DNA from: a methane-oxidizing endosymbiont of Gigantopelta aegis
Lineage (GTDB): Bacteria; Pseudomonadota; Gammaproteobacteria; Methylococcales; Methylomonadaceae
Direction: 5' to 3'
DNA: 64,000 bases
Assembly: GCF_016097405.1 (NCBI RefSeq)
Contig: NZ_JAEHGD010000002.1
Span: 197,876 to 261,875 of the forward strand
Shown here: piece after piece, positions 20,396 to 29,461 of the stretch
Numbering within the stretch: the stretch's first letter is position 1
How the letters are laid out: each line of letters opens with the position of its first letter
Translations under genes and position numbers: made by a program
Notes under the pieces: model-generated
What the model was told of the DNA's origin: nothing
The model's database searches: none
What the model saw: the letters and a program-made list of their open reading frames with translations, nothing else

Positions 20396-20589
20396 CGTTT
20401 TCTCTTATTATTCTGTAGCCCAAAAACAATAATTGCCGCGACGACAATTCCCGACATCATGATATTTTGTTTCGATGCACCCAGCAACCAGGCCACACCG
20501 CCGCCCAATGCCATGCCGACACCGCTGAACGCCAATGCCCGCATAAACCGGCAGATAGGACAGTTTCTGTCATAGCCTCGCATTTTCAC
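20392..20589 (-). CDS. Small membrane protein with a CPIC motif
   Basis: This 65-residue protein has a short N-terminal segment with CPIC (Cys10 and Cys13), two predicted membrane spans (AFSGVGMALGGGVAWLLGA and MMSGIVVAAIIVFGL) and a basic tail. It overlaps the hemH 3' end by 20 bases and the MutS-like start by four (ATGA), which supports it as a real coupled gene. I do not recognise a family. CXXC could bind metal or be redox active. Its position suggests it works with the membrane MutS-like ATPase. Confidence 0.7.
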   Translation of the reverse strand: MKMRGYDRNCPICRFMRALAFSGVGMALGGGVAWLLGASKQNIMMSGIVVAAIIVFGLQNNKRKR

Positions 20590-21553
20590 CCTCCAGGATA
20601 TCCGTTAAACATTGAATATGTAAACTACCATCATTTAATGCTGGAATATAGCGATAAGATTGGCCGCCAGCCTGCATAAAAACAGTTTTATTTTCCATGG
20701 CGATTTCTTCCAGCGTTTCCAAGCAATCGACAGCAAAGCCTGGGCACACCACGTCAACCGATGTAACCCCCTGTTGGGGGAGGGTCCTCAAAATCTCAAC
20801 ACAATAGGGCTTTAGCCACTCTGCTTTACCGAAGCGGGATTGAAAAACCAGTTGCCACTGATGATCTTCAAGGCCTAACGCTTGAGCAATCAATGTCGCA
20901 CTGGTTTGGCATTGATGATAATAAGGGTCCCCTAATTCGGTTAATTTAGCAGGGAGGCCATGAAAGGATAAAATCAGCAGTTGATTTTGTCCGTTTTTCT
21001 GCCAATGTTGTTGAATGGATTGGGCGACAGCCTGAATATAGGCCGGGTGCTGATGATAATCGCTGATGAATGAAATGGATGGAATATGGCGCCAACCTTG
21101 CGTAATACGCGCCATTTCATCATACACCGAAGCGGTTGTAGTGGATGAATACTGCGGATATAACGGCAAAACGATCAGTTTTTCAATGCCTGAATGGTGA
21201 AGTTCCGATAACTTGCGGGCCATTGATGGTTTGCCGTAACGCATGGCAAAATCAAGTTTGATGCTTCGCGGTGCAATATGCCGGGCTAATTTATCGCTTA
21301 ATTGTCGGGTTATATGGATTAAGGGGGAACCATTAGGTGTCCAGATTTTTCGATAGGCTTTTGTTGCCTTACCGGGGCGCAGCGGCAGCACAATGAAATG
21401 CAGTATAAGCCACCATAGAAAACGCGGTAAATTAACCACACGGGGATCACTTAAAAACTGTTTCAAATAGCGGCGAACCGCACGCCGGGTCGGGGCATCG
21501 GGCGAACCTAAGTTAACCAAGATGACCCCGGTTTTATGTTTATCCCCGGACAT
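20570..21553 (-). CDS. hemH: Ferrochelatase
   Basis: HemH inserts ferrous iron into protoporphyrin IX in the last step of heme synthesis. The 327-residue protein shows GVILVNLGSPDAPT at the N-terminus, YPQYSSTTTASVYDE in the middle, the active-site histidine in ILSFHGLP and the acidic segment CPGFAVDCLETLEEI. Length is normal. The gene starts three bases downstream of the folE stop and overlaps the small CPIC gene at its end, placing it second in the operon. Confidence 0.97.
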   Translation of the reverse strand: MSGDKHKTGVILVNLGSPDAPTRRAVRRYLKQFLSDPRVVNLPRFLWWLILHFIVLPLRPGKATKAYRKIWTPNGSPLIHITRQLSDKLARHIAPRSIKLDFAMRYGKPSMARKLSELHHSGIEKLIVLPLYPQYSSTTTASVYDEMARITQGWRHIPSISFISDYHQHPAYIQAVAQSIQQHWQKNGQNQLLILSFHGLPAKLTELGDPYYHQCQTSATLIAQALGLEDHQWQLVFQSRFGKAEWLKPYCVEILRTLPQQGVTSVDVVCPGFAVDCLETLEEIAMENKTVFMQAGGQSYRYIPALNDGSLHIQCLTDILEGENARL

Positions 21554-21556
21554 GCT

Positions 21557-22102
21557 TTATTGCCGGTTAATCAAATTCAGAAATTCAGAACGGGTGCTGA
21601 TTTCTTTGCGGAAAATACCGGTCATTACGGATGTTGTCATTACAGAGTTTTGTTTTTCCACGCCACGCATCATCATGCATAAATGTTTAGCCTCAATGAC
21701 AACGGCAACACCTTTTGCACCAATTGCAGATTCGACCGTATCGGCAATTTGTTTGGTCAATTTTTCCTGAATCTGTAAACGGCGACCATACATATCAACA
21801 ATTCGGGCTAATTTAGACAGTCCCAGCACCTTACCTTGTGGAATATAGCCAATATGACACTTACCGACAAAGGGTAACAGATGATGTTCGCATAAAGAAT
21901 ACAGTTCAATGTCTTTGACGATGACCATATCTTCCGTATCGGCCTCAAAAATGGCATCATTCAAGACATCTTCCAGCTTCAACTCATAGCCCCGGTTTAA
22001 AAACTTAAAGGCTTTAGCTGCACGCGCCGGGGTATCGACTAAACCTTCGCGATTGATGTCTTCACCTACGGCTTCAATAATTTTACGAAAATACTCTTCC
22101 AT
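21557..22102 (-). CDS. folE: GTP cyclohydrolase I
   Basis: FolE converts GTP to dihydroneopterin triphosphate, the first step of tetrahydrofolate synthesis. I place the start at the ATG at 22102 ([21 protein letters not shown]), preceded by an AGGAACAGGTG ribosome site, because an upstream in-frame ATG at 22147 would add 15 residues not seen in the family. The zinc ligands are visible as the cysteine and histidine of LCEHHLLPF and the cysteine of [11 protein letters not shown]. This is the first gene of the seven-gene minus-strand operon. An ISAs1-family element inserted at 22181 sits close upstream and may have displaced or replaced its promoter. Confidence 0.96.
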   Translation of the reverse strand: MEEYFRKIIEAVGEDINREGLVDTPARAAKAFKFLNRGYELKLEDVLNDAIFEADTEDMVIVKDIELYSLCEHHLLPFVGKCHIGYIPQGKVLGLSKLARIVDMYGRRLQIQEKLTKQIADTVESAIGAKGVAVVIEAKHLCMMMRGVEKQNSVMTTSVMTGIFRKEISTRSEFLNLINRQ

Positions 22103-22180
22103 CACCTGTTCCTGAGAAAAAAATAACGGCCCATTATAGCGCATCACCGGGTGAATTCTAACGCCTCAAGAATTACCCGT

Positions 22181-23382
22181 CAGGGCAATCGGGTTTAAAA
22201 AAGGGTTGAAATTATAATTTAGATAAGGTATTGGTTTTATCATTTTGATTATAAATGACAGTTACCCCAACGGCCTCAATTATCCACCATTTTTCAACGA
22301 TTGCTGATCCAAGAGTAGATCGGCGAAAGAAGCATCAACTCACTGATATATTTTTCATCACCTTGTGTGCGACTATTTGTGGAGCCGATAACTGGGTGGC
22401 CATTGAAAAATTTGGAAAGGCTAAAGAAAGCTGGTTCACTGAACAGCTTGGTTTAGAAAATGGAATCCCTTCACATGATACGTTGGGTGCTGTTTTTGCC
22501 GCCATAGATACGGAACAATTTAGTCAATGCTTCTCAAACTGGGTGGCCGATCTAGCGGACTTGGTTGAAGAAGATATTATTGCAATGGATGGCAAATGCT
22601 TAAGGCGCAGTATTGATAAAGCCTCAAATAAGTCAGCCATCTATATGGTGAGCGCCTGGTCGCGGAAAAACAGTTTGGTTTTAGGTCAGGCGAAAGTGGA
22701 TGATAAATCCAATGAAATTACGGCCATACCCAAACTTCTGTCGCGTTTGGATATTGCAGGCGCTTTGATTACAATTGATGCAATGGGGTGCCAAAAGAAA
22801 ATAGCCAAACAGATTATCGACCAAGGCGGTGACTATGTTTTGAGTTTAAAAGGAAATCATGGCACCTTACATGAGGATGTAAAGGCCTATTTTACATCCG
22901 CTTTATCGCCAGAAATTGCCACAAAACCGTCAATGGTGAGCATGGGCGAATTGAAACGCGTTCTGTTCGTGTCACGGATGAGATTGAATGGTTAAAAAGG
23001 AGCATTCCTGGTCAGGATTAAAAAGTATTATTGCCGTCACAGCCACAAGAGAAGTGGATGAAAAAATAACCGAGGAAACACGCTATTTTATAAGCAGTTT
23101 AAGCGCAAACGATCCAAACAAGTTAGAGCATGCTGTTCGCGCTCATTGGGCGATTGAAAATAACTTGCATTGGGTTCTTGATCTTGCTTTTGATGAGGAT
23201 AGCAACCGAACCCGCAAAGGATATAGTGCTTCAAACTTAGCTGTCATTCGACACATGGCCTTAAATTTAATAAAAGCCGAGGAAACGGCCAAAGTCGGTG
23301 TAAAAACCAAGCGAATGATGGCAGGGTGGGATAATGATTATTTACTCAAGATTCTTGGTGTAATTTAAACCCGATTGCCCTG
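22181..23382 (+). mobile_element. ISAs1-family insertion sequence with 10-bp target duplication
   Basis: The 1202-bp element has perfect 16-bp terminal inverted repeats (CAGGGCAATCGGGTTT) and is flanked by AATTACCCGT at 22171-22180 and 23383-23392. The inverted repeats beginning CAGGG, the duplication length and the transposase sequence all fit the ISAs1 family. It landed in the 3' end of dusA, so the folE upstream region now begins with the displaced dusA tail. Confidence 0.95.
22255..23368 (+). pseudogene. ISAs1-family transposase, frameshifted
   Basis: The N-terminal part (22255-22995) has the family signatures IADPRVDRRKKHQLTDIFFI, LGAVFAAID, DGKCLRRSIDK and ITIDAMGCQKKIAKQI, which contain the catalytic aspartates. 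The C-terminal part (22988-23368; HWAIENNLHWVLDLAFDEDSNR) contains the catalytic glutamate. Between them the expected HGRIETRSVRVTDEIEW segment is legible only in a third frame at about 22940-22990. Two shifts are therefore needed, the second at a run of five A where six would restore WLKKEHSWSGL. The copy is probably inactive. Confidence 0.88.
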
Positions 23383-24351
23383 AATTACCCGTTCGTCGGC
23401 ATCGGGTTTATGCGCATTTTCGCTGATATGCCGACGCCAAAGTTTGGCGCCTTTTTCACCATGAAATAAGCCAAGAATATGACGTGAAATATGATTTAGG
23501 CGCAAGCCTTTAGCTAACTGTTGTTGAATATAAGGGAGCAATGCCTCAACAATCTCATGACGGCTTTTTGCTGGCCGTTCAACACCATAAAACAGACGAT
23601 CAACCTCGGCTAATAAAAAAGGTTGGTGATACACCGCTCGCCCGAGCATCACGCCATCGACATGATTTAACTGGGCTTTGGCGGTAGTAAGATCGTTCAG
23701 TCCGCCATTGAGAATGATATCAAGTTCGGGTCGTTCTTGTTTTAGACGATAAACAAACTCATAGCGAAGTGGTGGAATATCCCGGTTTTCTTTAGGTGAT
23801 AAACCCTGCAGCCAGGCTTTTCGCGCATGGACAATAAATGTATTGCAGCCACTTTCGGCAACGATATCGATAAAATATTTAAATTCATCGTAGCTTTCCA
23901 TCTCATTAATGCCGATACGGGTTTTAACTGTGACCGGAATGGTGCAAGCCTGTTGCATTGCCACGACGCATTCAGCCACCAAATCCGGCTTGGCCATCAG
24001 ACATGCGCCAAACATGCCGTTTTGTACTCGATCGCTGGGGCAGCCTACATTCAAGTTGATCTGGGCATAACCATGCTGTTCAATCAGCTGGGCGCAAATG
24101 GCCAATGCCTTCGGATCACTGCCACCTAATTGAAAGGCAACAGGTTGCTCTTCGGCATTAAAGGTTAAAAATCGTGCCTTATCACCATGTATGATCGCCC
24201 CGGTCGTGACCATTTCCGTGTACAGCAGCGCTTTTTCCGAGATCAACCGATGAAAATAACGGCAATGTCGATCGGTCCAATCCAGCATCGGGGCGACGGA
24301 GAAGACAGCCGGATTCGGAGATGAGCGTTGAATTGATTGTTGTTGATCCAT
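23365..24351 (-). CDS. dusA: tRNA-dihydrouridine(20/20a) synthase, C-terminal tail replaced by IS
   Basis: DusA reduces uridine to dihydrouridine at positions 20/20a of tRNA using FMN and NADPH. The TIM-barrel FMN domain shows [17 protein letters not shown], and [21 protein letters not shown] contains the catalytic cysteine. NGGLNDL and [16 protein letters not shown] also match. The 328-residue product ends ...[12 protein letters not shown], where the last five residues and the stop come from the ISAs1 element. Removing the element and one AATTACCCGT restores the native end ...[13 protein letters not shown]. Only the terminal tail is altered, so activity is probably kept. Confidence 0.95.
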   Translation of the reverse strand: MDQQQSIQRSSPNPAVFSVAPMLDWTDRHCRYFHRLISEKALLYTEMVTTGAIIHGDKARFLTFNAEEQPVAFQLGGSDPKALAICAQLIEQHGYAQINLNVGCPSDRVQNGMFGACLMAKPDLVAECVVAMQQACTIPVTVKTRIGINEMESYDEFKYFIDIVAESGCNTFIVHARKAWLQGLSPKENRDIPPLRYEFVYRLKQERPELDIILNGGLNDLTTAKAQLNHVDGVMLGRAVYHQPFLLAEVDRLFYGVERPAKSRHEIVEALLPYIQQQLAKGLRLNHISRHILGLFHGEKGAKLWRRHISENAHKPDADERVIQGNRV

Positions 24352-24481
24352 ATTTAATTGCTAATACCTGCGCGTTAAAACAGACTCTGTTTGAAACAAA
24401 GGGTATTTTAACGGCAAAAAGCTTGCGTGGCGCCAGTTGCGATGAATAAACATTGTGGTTATCGGATATAGAAAGAAAAAG

Positions 24482-24634
24482 GTAACTGCTCACCCGGTTG
24501 TGTTTTAGCCGGAGTAGGTCATTGATTTATCAGGACACGTGAATACATCCATGTAGTTCTGCATAACATCCCTGTTATGCAAGCCTGATAAATCAACAAC
24601 CTACACCTGCTTTTTAGAGGGGGTGAGTAGATAC
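24482..24634. repeat. 153-bp MITE-like repeat, copy 1
   Basis: It starts GTAACTGCTCACCC and ends GGGGGTGAGTAGATAC, which are imperfect inverted ends. Nested inverted segments (TTGATTTATCAGG and CCTGATAAATCAA) and a central hairpin (GCATAAC/GTTATGC) mean the transcript could fold into one long hairpin. The direct repeat AGAAAAAG flanks it at 24474-24481 and 24635-24642. It lies between dusA and tRNA-Thr. Confidence 0.85.
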
Positions 24635-24799
24635 AGAAAAAGGCCAGAATATTGAGGAAGGGCTGGCTTGTAAAGCTTACCCCCATATAGGTTAAGCTTT
24701 TAGGTGATGAAAAAAATGAATCAGATGGTGTGAAAATAAAAAAATTTTAAAAAAATATTTTCAAATGAAAAAAAATCCGTATAATATGCAACTTCTTCA

Positions 24800-24875
24800 G
24801 CTGGTGTAGCTCAGTTGGTAGAGCAGCTGATTTGTAATCAGCCGGTCGCGGGTTCGAGTCCCATCACCAGCTCCA
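24800..24875 (+). tRNA. tRNA-Thr (anticodon TGT)
   Basis: A 76-nt cloverleaf begins GCTGGTGTAGCTCAG, has the anticodon stem CTGAT/ATCAG around TGT, the T-arm GGGTTCGAGTCCC and the acceptor partner CACCAGC with encoded CCA. The sequence before it is very AT-rich. A hairpin (GGATTTTTG.CGC with GCG.CAAAAATCC) follows at about 24882-24913 and could help end transcription, though no T run follows on the plus strand. Confidence 0.97.
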
Positions 24876-24970
24876 TATTCTGGATTTTTGTCGCTTTCCA
24901 GCGGCAAAAATCCTACATAATACAATAAATTCCAGCCTCACTTCGACCTCACATTATAAATTGGCATAAC

Positions 24971-25508
24971 CTAAGTGTTTGTTAAACAGTGTATTGACAT
25001 CACAACGATGCTGCCGTCGAAGCGCTTTAGCTTGTGCCTATTTACGTTCAATAGGATTAAGGTCTGGACTATATCTGGACTATAGGGCGGAAGAAACTCA
25101 AGAGTGCATGTTGTTTGCTTGATGGCATCTAAAATATCCGTACGTTTATGGAAAGCCGCATTGTCCATAACAATGACAGCCTGTTCCGGCAGTTTGGGTA
25201 ACAAATCCTGGGTTAACCAAGCATAAAAAGTGTCCGCATTAATACTGCCTTCAAATAAGCTGACTGTTACCAAAGCGGACCCCATCATAGCGCCAATCGC
25301 ATTAATTCGCCCTTTCGCATGCCAATCATGGACACCATAGCACCACTCGCCTACCGGTGAATAAGCATGCGTTCTCGGCATACTTTGCTCAAAACCACTA
25401 TAAGGTGCGTATCGGCACATCAAAACGTTCGCTGGTCTGTTCAAAGGTCAGGCCATATTTTTCTTTGACCGCAAAGACTTTTTGTCGAAATTTAAGAGGG
25501 TATGTCAT
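24971..25508 (-). pseudogene. IS630-family transposase remnant
   Basis: On the minus strand an ATG at 25508 starts the family N-terminus (MTYPLKFRQKVFAVKEKYG, a helix-turn-helix), but after VPIRTL it runs into a stop. The sequence then jumps directly to catalytic-domain sequence (YSGFEQSMPRTHAYSPVGE..., VIVMDNAAFHKR, LEFLPPYSPD), so most of the linker and the first catalytic aspartate region are deleted. Near 25070 the 11-bp unit TATAGTCCAGA is duplicated in tandem, which shifts the frame just before the NPIE glutamate motif. It is clearly dead. Confidence 0.85.
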
Positions 25509-25557
25509 GAGAGTATATTATGCCACATAATCTTGCTTTGGCTATAAGCGGCTACCT

Positions 25558-25653
25558 TTAAGGTTCGCTGTAATGAGCGACCATCTTTTCAACTTTTCCG
25601 GTGGCATCAAATTGCATAAATTCACCGGCTTTCATCCCGTTTTGATTCATATA
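25558..25653 (-). pseudogene. SnoaL-like gene, 3' fragment beyond the IS630 insertion
   Basis: On the minus strand this fragment reads MNQNGMKAGEFMQFDATGKV then EKMVAHYSEP and a TAA at 25558-25560. It joins in frame to ...SLVLYY of the 5' fragment at 26779 once the IS630 element and one TA are removed. The segment fits the C-terminal strands of an NTF2/SnoaL fold. Confidence 0.8.
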
Positions 25654-26778
25654 TACTCTTCGCAAATGAGAATTTAGCATAAAAAGATGACGTAATGGAG
25701 TGAAATATATAAAATAAGGCCATGTCGAATTACACCCTTCCAGAGACTGAATTAGCCGATTTGCGCGAAGCCCATGGTGAGCTTCGAGAAAAACGTGATG
25801 CAGACCGAGTTAAAGCCATCATTCTTTTAGGTTCAGGCTGGTCAGCAACAAACGTTGCCGAAGCACTTCTCATTGACCGCAATACAATCCGTACCTACTA
25901 TCGAAAATATAAGAAAGGTGGTCTTGCTAAACTCCTACAAACTCAGCATGTTGGAAGTGCCAGTTTCTTATCGGTTTCAGAAGCGACCGAGTTGGATGAA
26001 TATCTGCAGAAAAATCTTCACTTAACCGCTAAATCGGTTGCAGCTTACATTAAAGAGCGTTGGCAGGTTCGCTATAGTGAACGCGGTGTGACAGCCTTGC
26101 TGCATCGCTTGGGTTATGTCTATAAAAAGCCCAAGCTGATACCCGGCAAAGCTAATGCAAAAGCCCAACTGGAGTTCCTTGAGAAATATCAACAACTAAA
26201 GGAAGACAAGCAGCCCGAAGACTTGATATTGTTCATGGATGGTGTTCATCCACAACATAATCCTGTAATGGCTTGTGGTTGGATTAAGCGTGGTGTGGAA
26301 TTCACGATTCAGAGTAATACCGGGCGTCAACGTCTCAATGTCAACGGTGCAGTCAATATCGATTCTCTGGATACTGTCTGCCGCTTCTATGACACCATCA
26401 ATGGCGAGGCAACGATTGATCTTTGTAAGGCGATTGAAGAACGTTACCCGAAGGCTGGGACTATTTACATCATTTGCGATAATGCACGCTACTACCGATC
26501 AAAGGCTGTCAGACAATTTCTTGAAATGTCGCGAATTGAATTAGTGTTTTTACCGCCGTATGCGCCGAATCTTAATTTGATTGAACGGTACTGGCGATAT
26601 TTCAAGAAAGAAATCTTATATGACCAGTATTATGAAACATTCAAAGAATTCAAAATAGCCTGCGAGACATTCTTTTCTGAGCCAGAAAAGCATGTCGACA
26701 ATTTGCGCTCACTTTTAACTGAGAATTTTCAAATTATCGGTGCATGATGGTTTGCTCTATTTTCATGTGCGGAGAGTA
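25654..26778 (+). mobile_element. IS630-family insertion sequence, apparently complete
   Basis: The 1125-bp element has imperfect inverted ends (TACTCTTCGCAAATGA and, from the other side, TACTCTCCGCACATGA) and a TA target duplication (25652-25653 and 26779-26780). Excising it with one TA restores the reading frame of the SnoaL-like gene, which fixes the boundaries. It contains one intact transposase gene. Confidence 0.92.
25722..26747 (+). CDS. IS630-family transposase
   Basis: This is a full-length 341-residue Tc1/mariner-like transposase. It has an N-terminal helix-turn-helix (WSATNVAEALLIDRNTIRTYYRKY), a second winged-helix-like segment (LTAKSVAAYIKERWQVRYSERG) and the catalytic domain with the three acidic residues in LFMDGVHPQHN, IICDNARYYRS and LNLIERYWRYFK. 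The frame is uninterrupted, so this may be an active element, unlike most other transposase genes here. Confidence 0.93.
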   Translation: MSNYTLPETELADLREAHGELREKRDADRVKAIILLGSGWSATNVAEALLIDRNTIRTYYRKYKKGGLAKLLQTQHVGSASFLSVSEATELDEYLQKNLHLTAKSVAAYIKERWQVRYSERGVTALLHRLGYVYKKPKLIPGKANAKAQLEFLEKYQQLKEDKQPEDLILFMDGVHPQHNPVMACGWIKRGVEFTIQSNTGRQRLNVNGAVNIDSLDTVCRFYDTINGEATIDLCKAIEERYPKAGTIYIICDNARYYRSKAVRQFLEMSRIELVFLPPYAPNLNLIERYWRYFKKEILYDQYYETFKEFKIACETFFSEPEKHVDNLRSLLTENFQIIGA

Positions 26779-27059
26779 TAATACAGCACCAGGCTTTGTT
26801 CACCCGCAAACACCTCCAAAACCCTGAATCTCAGATCAGGGTAGGCATCAAGTCCTTTGATAAAATACCGTCTGACCGCTTTCACCCCCATGACTTCAGC
26901 TTGACCCAGCAATTTCGCCGCGATCGGTGACACCAGCACAATATCATCGGCATAGTGCAGCATGATTCGGTCAATATCATGAGCGTTCCAGGCCTGTTCC
27001 CAGGATTGAGAAAAATTTTTTGCCATTGTCATTTCCATCATTATTTCTCCGCTTGTCAT
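26779..27059 (-). pseudogene. SnoaL-like (NTF2-fold) protein, 5' part, cut by IS630
   Basis: The fragment encodes the N-terminal part of an NTF2-fold protein (NFSQSWEQAWNAHDIDRIMLHYADDIVLVSP, YFIKGLDAYPDLRFRVLEVF), a family of small binding or isomerase-like domains. The ATG at 27059 overlaps the stop of the PcfJ/HIRAN gene (ATGA), so the two are coupled. Present translation runs into the IS end (...LYYTLRT, stop at 26763). Native length would be about 130 residues. It may instead start at one of several later ATG codons (MMEMTMAKNF). Confidence 0.85.
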
Positions 27060-28723
27060 TTTGGTGTCACGGCGGGGACTGTGATATTTTCTGCTTCGGA
27101 CGCCACATAAACCTGCAACAACCAGCCATTCTGGTGATCGCTGAGCAAGGTTGCCTGAACCGGCAAACCGCGTTTTAACCAGGCGGCAACCCGGGCATTT
27201 TGGTGCCTTGGGAGATAGCCCAGTTTGTGTCCTGTTCCGGTCAACACCTCAACCGCCCGGGGGTCATGTTCATTATCGGGTTCGGCCTGCAAATGCAGGC
27301 GGTCGCCGTTGTTAAAGTCAGGTTCCAGTTCAGGATAATGATAATAGCGGGTTCCGGCAATGCTGCACCGCATAATAAACAGCCCATACGGTGCGAAGGC
27401 CTCGGCCAGGGCGTTGACGATCCGGACTTTTTCGGTCTCGGGCAGGGTGTGATTGGCATAACCTAAATACTCCTGTAATAACCAATGTCCTTCACGATCC
27501 TGATTCAGCTGAACCGTTGCCGGGTGTTCACCGTGCCAATGATAAAAATAACAGCGGCCTTCAACAATCTGTTGGGTATAGCCTGCGACACAATTATGCA
27601 TTTTCCGACCCTCCCGGCGTAATGCTAAACCATCGCGGAGGGGTGTCAACTCGCCGGTAGCCTCAAATGGCGGCTCAGGAAACACCACATTATCGTAAAG
27701 TTTATCTGCCCAGTGATAAATCCGGTTTTCCAGTTGCAACACGGTTTTGATGCTGGAAAATGATGTCTGGATGCTTGAGCGAATGTCGCTTGGGGCATTC
27801 AAAATCGCAGGCGGAATGATCGACACCAAGAGCTGTTCGTTATTCAATACTGTGGCCAGCACTTGAAACAGTCCCGGCGAAACCATCCAGCCAGGCACTT
27901 TGGCCAGTTCGCCTAAAGCGGCTGGTGACAATTCCGGGCACAGGGCAATCGCCTTGGCTTGTGCAGGTTGCTCGAATAAATCATATAAATGCCAGAGACT
28001 GTCGCAGGTTATGTCTTCCGGCGGCAGTTTGTAGAGGCTTTTCAGCAGGGATTTAGACACCGGTAACTCAAACAAGGATTCCAGAATAGACCGTCTGGAC
28101 TCTGACATCATGCGCTGATACACCATCAGCCGCATCACATACGGCAACTGTTCCATCCTGGCCAGTTGCCAAACTGCACACACATACGCCAGCCCCACAT
28201 GCTGAAGCTCCTGCTGCAAAAATTGCTCAAACCCCGACACATGGCGCATGGCTTCCAGCGCAAAATACTGTAATGAGCGACATTGCCCGGCAATCGCACG
28301 AACCGGTTTCGGAATCGCGGCAATTAAGCTTAACAGTGAAGCTTGTATTACGTGATGCGCCTCACTTTCCTTAACGGTCAGACCGAAGAAAACTCCTGTC
28401 GGGGCAGGCTGGAATTCAAGATTATTCGCCAGACTCAGCCCCGTCAATAATTTTGTATTGACCGAACCATCTTTTGTCAGCAACGGATAAGGCAAGCAAA
28501 CACGCCGTAATGTACCGCGCTTGTTATCCTGTAACCAGCAGCGAAAGCCTGCCGTCCAGGACTCAAGGATATAATGCGAGTCTTTTTTGAACTGCAAATA
28601 AACCGTATTTTGTAAAAAAGGCCGAGAGCTGTTTTGAATCATGCGCCAGTTGGGTTCAAATGAGGTGTTACACGCCGTAAACCCTTCAGGTCGAGGTGCT
28701 GGGTTTATATCGGCAAGGGGCAT
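27056..28723 (-). CDS. PcfJ-like protein with C-terminal HIRAN domain
   Basis: This 555-residue protein has a long helical region without clear family (about 120-340), then a PcfJ-type block with GRKMHNCVAGY at 372-382 and CYFYHWHGEHPATVQL after it. It ends in a HIRAN domain at about 455-530 (GDRLHLQAEPDNEHDPRAV, KLGYLPRHQNARVAAWL). HIRAN domains bind DNA ends or stalled forks in helicases such as HLTF, while the PcfJ role is unknown. A downstream SnoaL-like gene overlaps by four bases. No phage or plasmid gene lies next to it, but the zone is rich in IS elements. Function cannot be assigned; a DNA-damage or mobile-element-related role is an inference from HIRAN alone. Confidence 0.75.
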   Translation of the reverse strand: MPLADINPAPRPEGFTACNTSFEPNWRMIQNSSRPFLQNTVYLQFKKDSHYILESWTAGFRCWLQDNKRGTLRRVCLPYPLLTKDGSVNTKLLTGLSLANNLEFQPAPTGVFFGLTVKESEAHHVIQASLLSLIAAIPKPVRAIAGQCRSLQYFALEAMRHVSGFEQFLQQELQHVGLAYVCAVWQLARMEQLPYVMRLMVYQRMMSESRRSILESLFELPVSKSLLKSLYKLPPEDITCDSLWHLYDLFEQPAQAKAIALCPELSPAALGELAKVPGWMVSPGLFQVLATVLNNEQLLVSIIPPAILNAPSDIRSSIQTSFSSIKTVLQLENRIYHWADKLYDNVVFPEPPFEATGELTPLRDGLALRREGRKMHNCVAGYTQQIVEGRCYFYHWHGEHPATVQLNQDREGHWLLQEYLGYANHTLPETEKVRIVNALAEAFAPYGLFIMRCSIAGTRYYHYPELEPDFNNGDRLHLQAEPDNEHDPRAVEVLTGTGHKLGYLPRHQNARVAAWLKRGLPVQATLLSDHQNGWLLQVYVASEAENITVPAVTPK

Positions 28724-28934
28724 TCATGAATCGTCTTACAAAAACACACAGTTAAATCAAATATCACTCTACCGGCTAAAGCCTGTGTCTTCAAGTGACA
28801 AATTTACTTGACCACTACAAACCGACAGTTGCGTTCAATAATGACAGAAATTGAGCAGCTCAGGCAATAACTTCTCAAAAAATTCCATTTGTGAGAAGAT
28901 TATCAAGAAAATGCTCAAAAAATAACTTTTTTGA

Positions 28935-29461
28935 ATGGAACGAACGATGCAAAAATTATCTGAGCTGACCATTGATACGGACGACCCAACTATCCTGATG
29001 GCTTTAATTAAAGCGCATCGGCCTTTGGCGGAACTCAAAGGTGTTGTTAAAAGTATCCCCAATCAGCAAATTCTGCTGTCTACGCTTACTTTACAGGAAG
29101 CCAAAGACAGCTCAGAAATAGAAAATATCAATACTTCCCAGGATGAGCTGTATAAACATACACTGAGATCAGATTTAAGCAATCTAGCGACAAAAGAAGT
29201 CGCCAACTATAACCGGGCTTTGCAAGTGGGCTATCAGGCCGTAAAAGAGCACGGTTTACTGACATTAAACACGATCCTGAAAATACAGGAGAACCTGGAA
29301 AACAACCGTGCCGGTTTCAGAAAACAACTGGGTACCGTATTAAAAAATGAGCAAACCGGTAAAATTATTTACACCCCACCAGAGCCCCAACAGGTTCCGG
29401 AATTGATGGCCGATCTGGAACAAATTATCAACCAACAGCCGCCCCAGAAAGATCCATTAGT
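28935..29461 (+). pseudogene. Fic-family protein, N-terminal part, broken by IS5 fragment
   Basis: The N-terminal Fic_N domain is present with the inhibitory-helix motif SSEIEN (S59, E63, N64), which matches (S/T)xxxE(G/N) and marks a class II self-inhibited Fic enzyme. The start is the ATG at 28935 or 28947. The frame ends ...QKDPLVKKN at 29474 because an internal piece of IS5 enters after the codons for DPL. In the intact gene DPL would be followed by VQMALIHHQF at 29958 onward. Fic enzymes usually transfer AMP to target proteins. Confidence 0.88.

Noticed and set aside
24880-24915. Strong terminator after tRNA-Thr
   Set aside because: The hairpin is present but lacks a T run on the plus strand, so I mention it only in the tRNA entry.
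28735-28934. Possible toxin-antitoxin partner upstream of fic
   Set aside because: The 211-bp gap has no credible small gene, and the inhibitory motif is inside the Fic protein itself.
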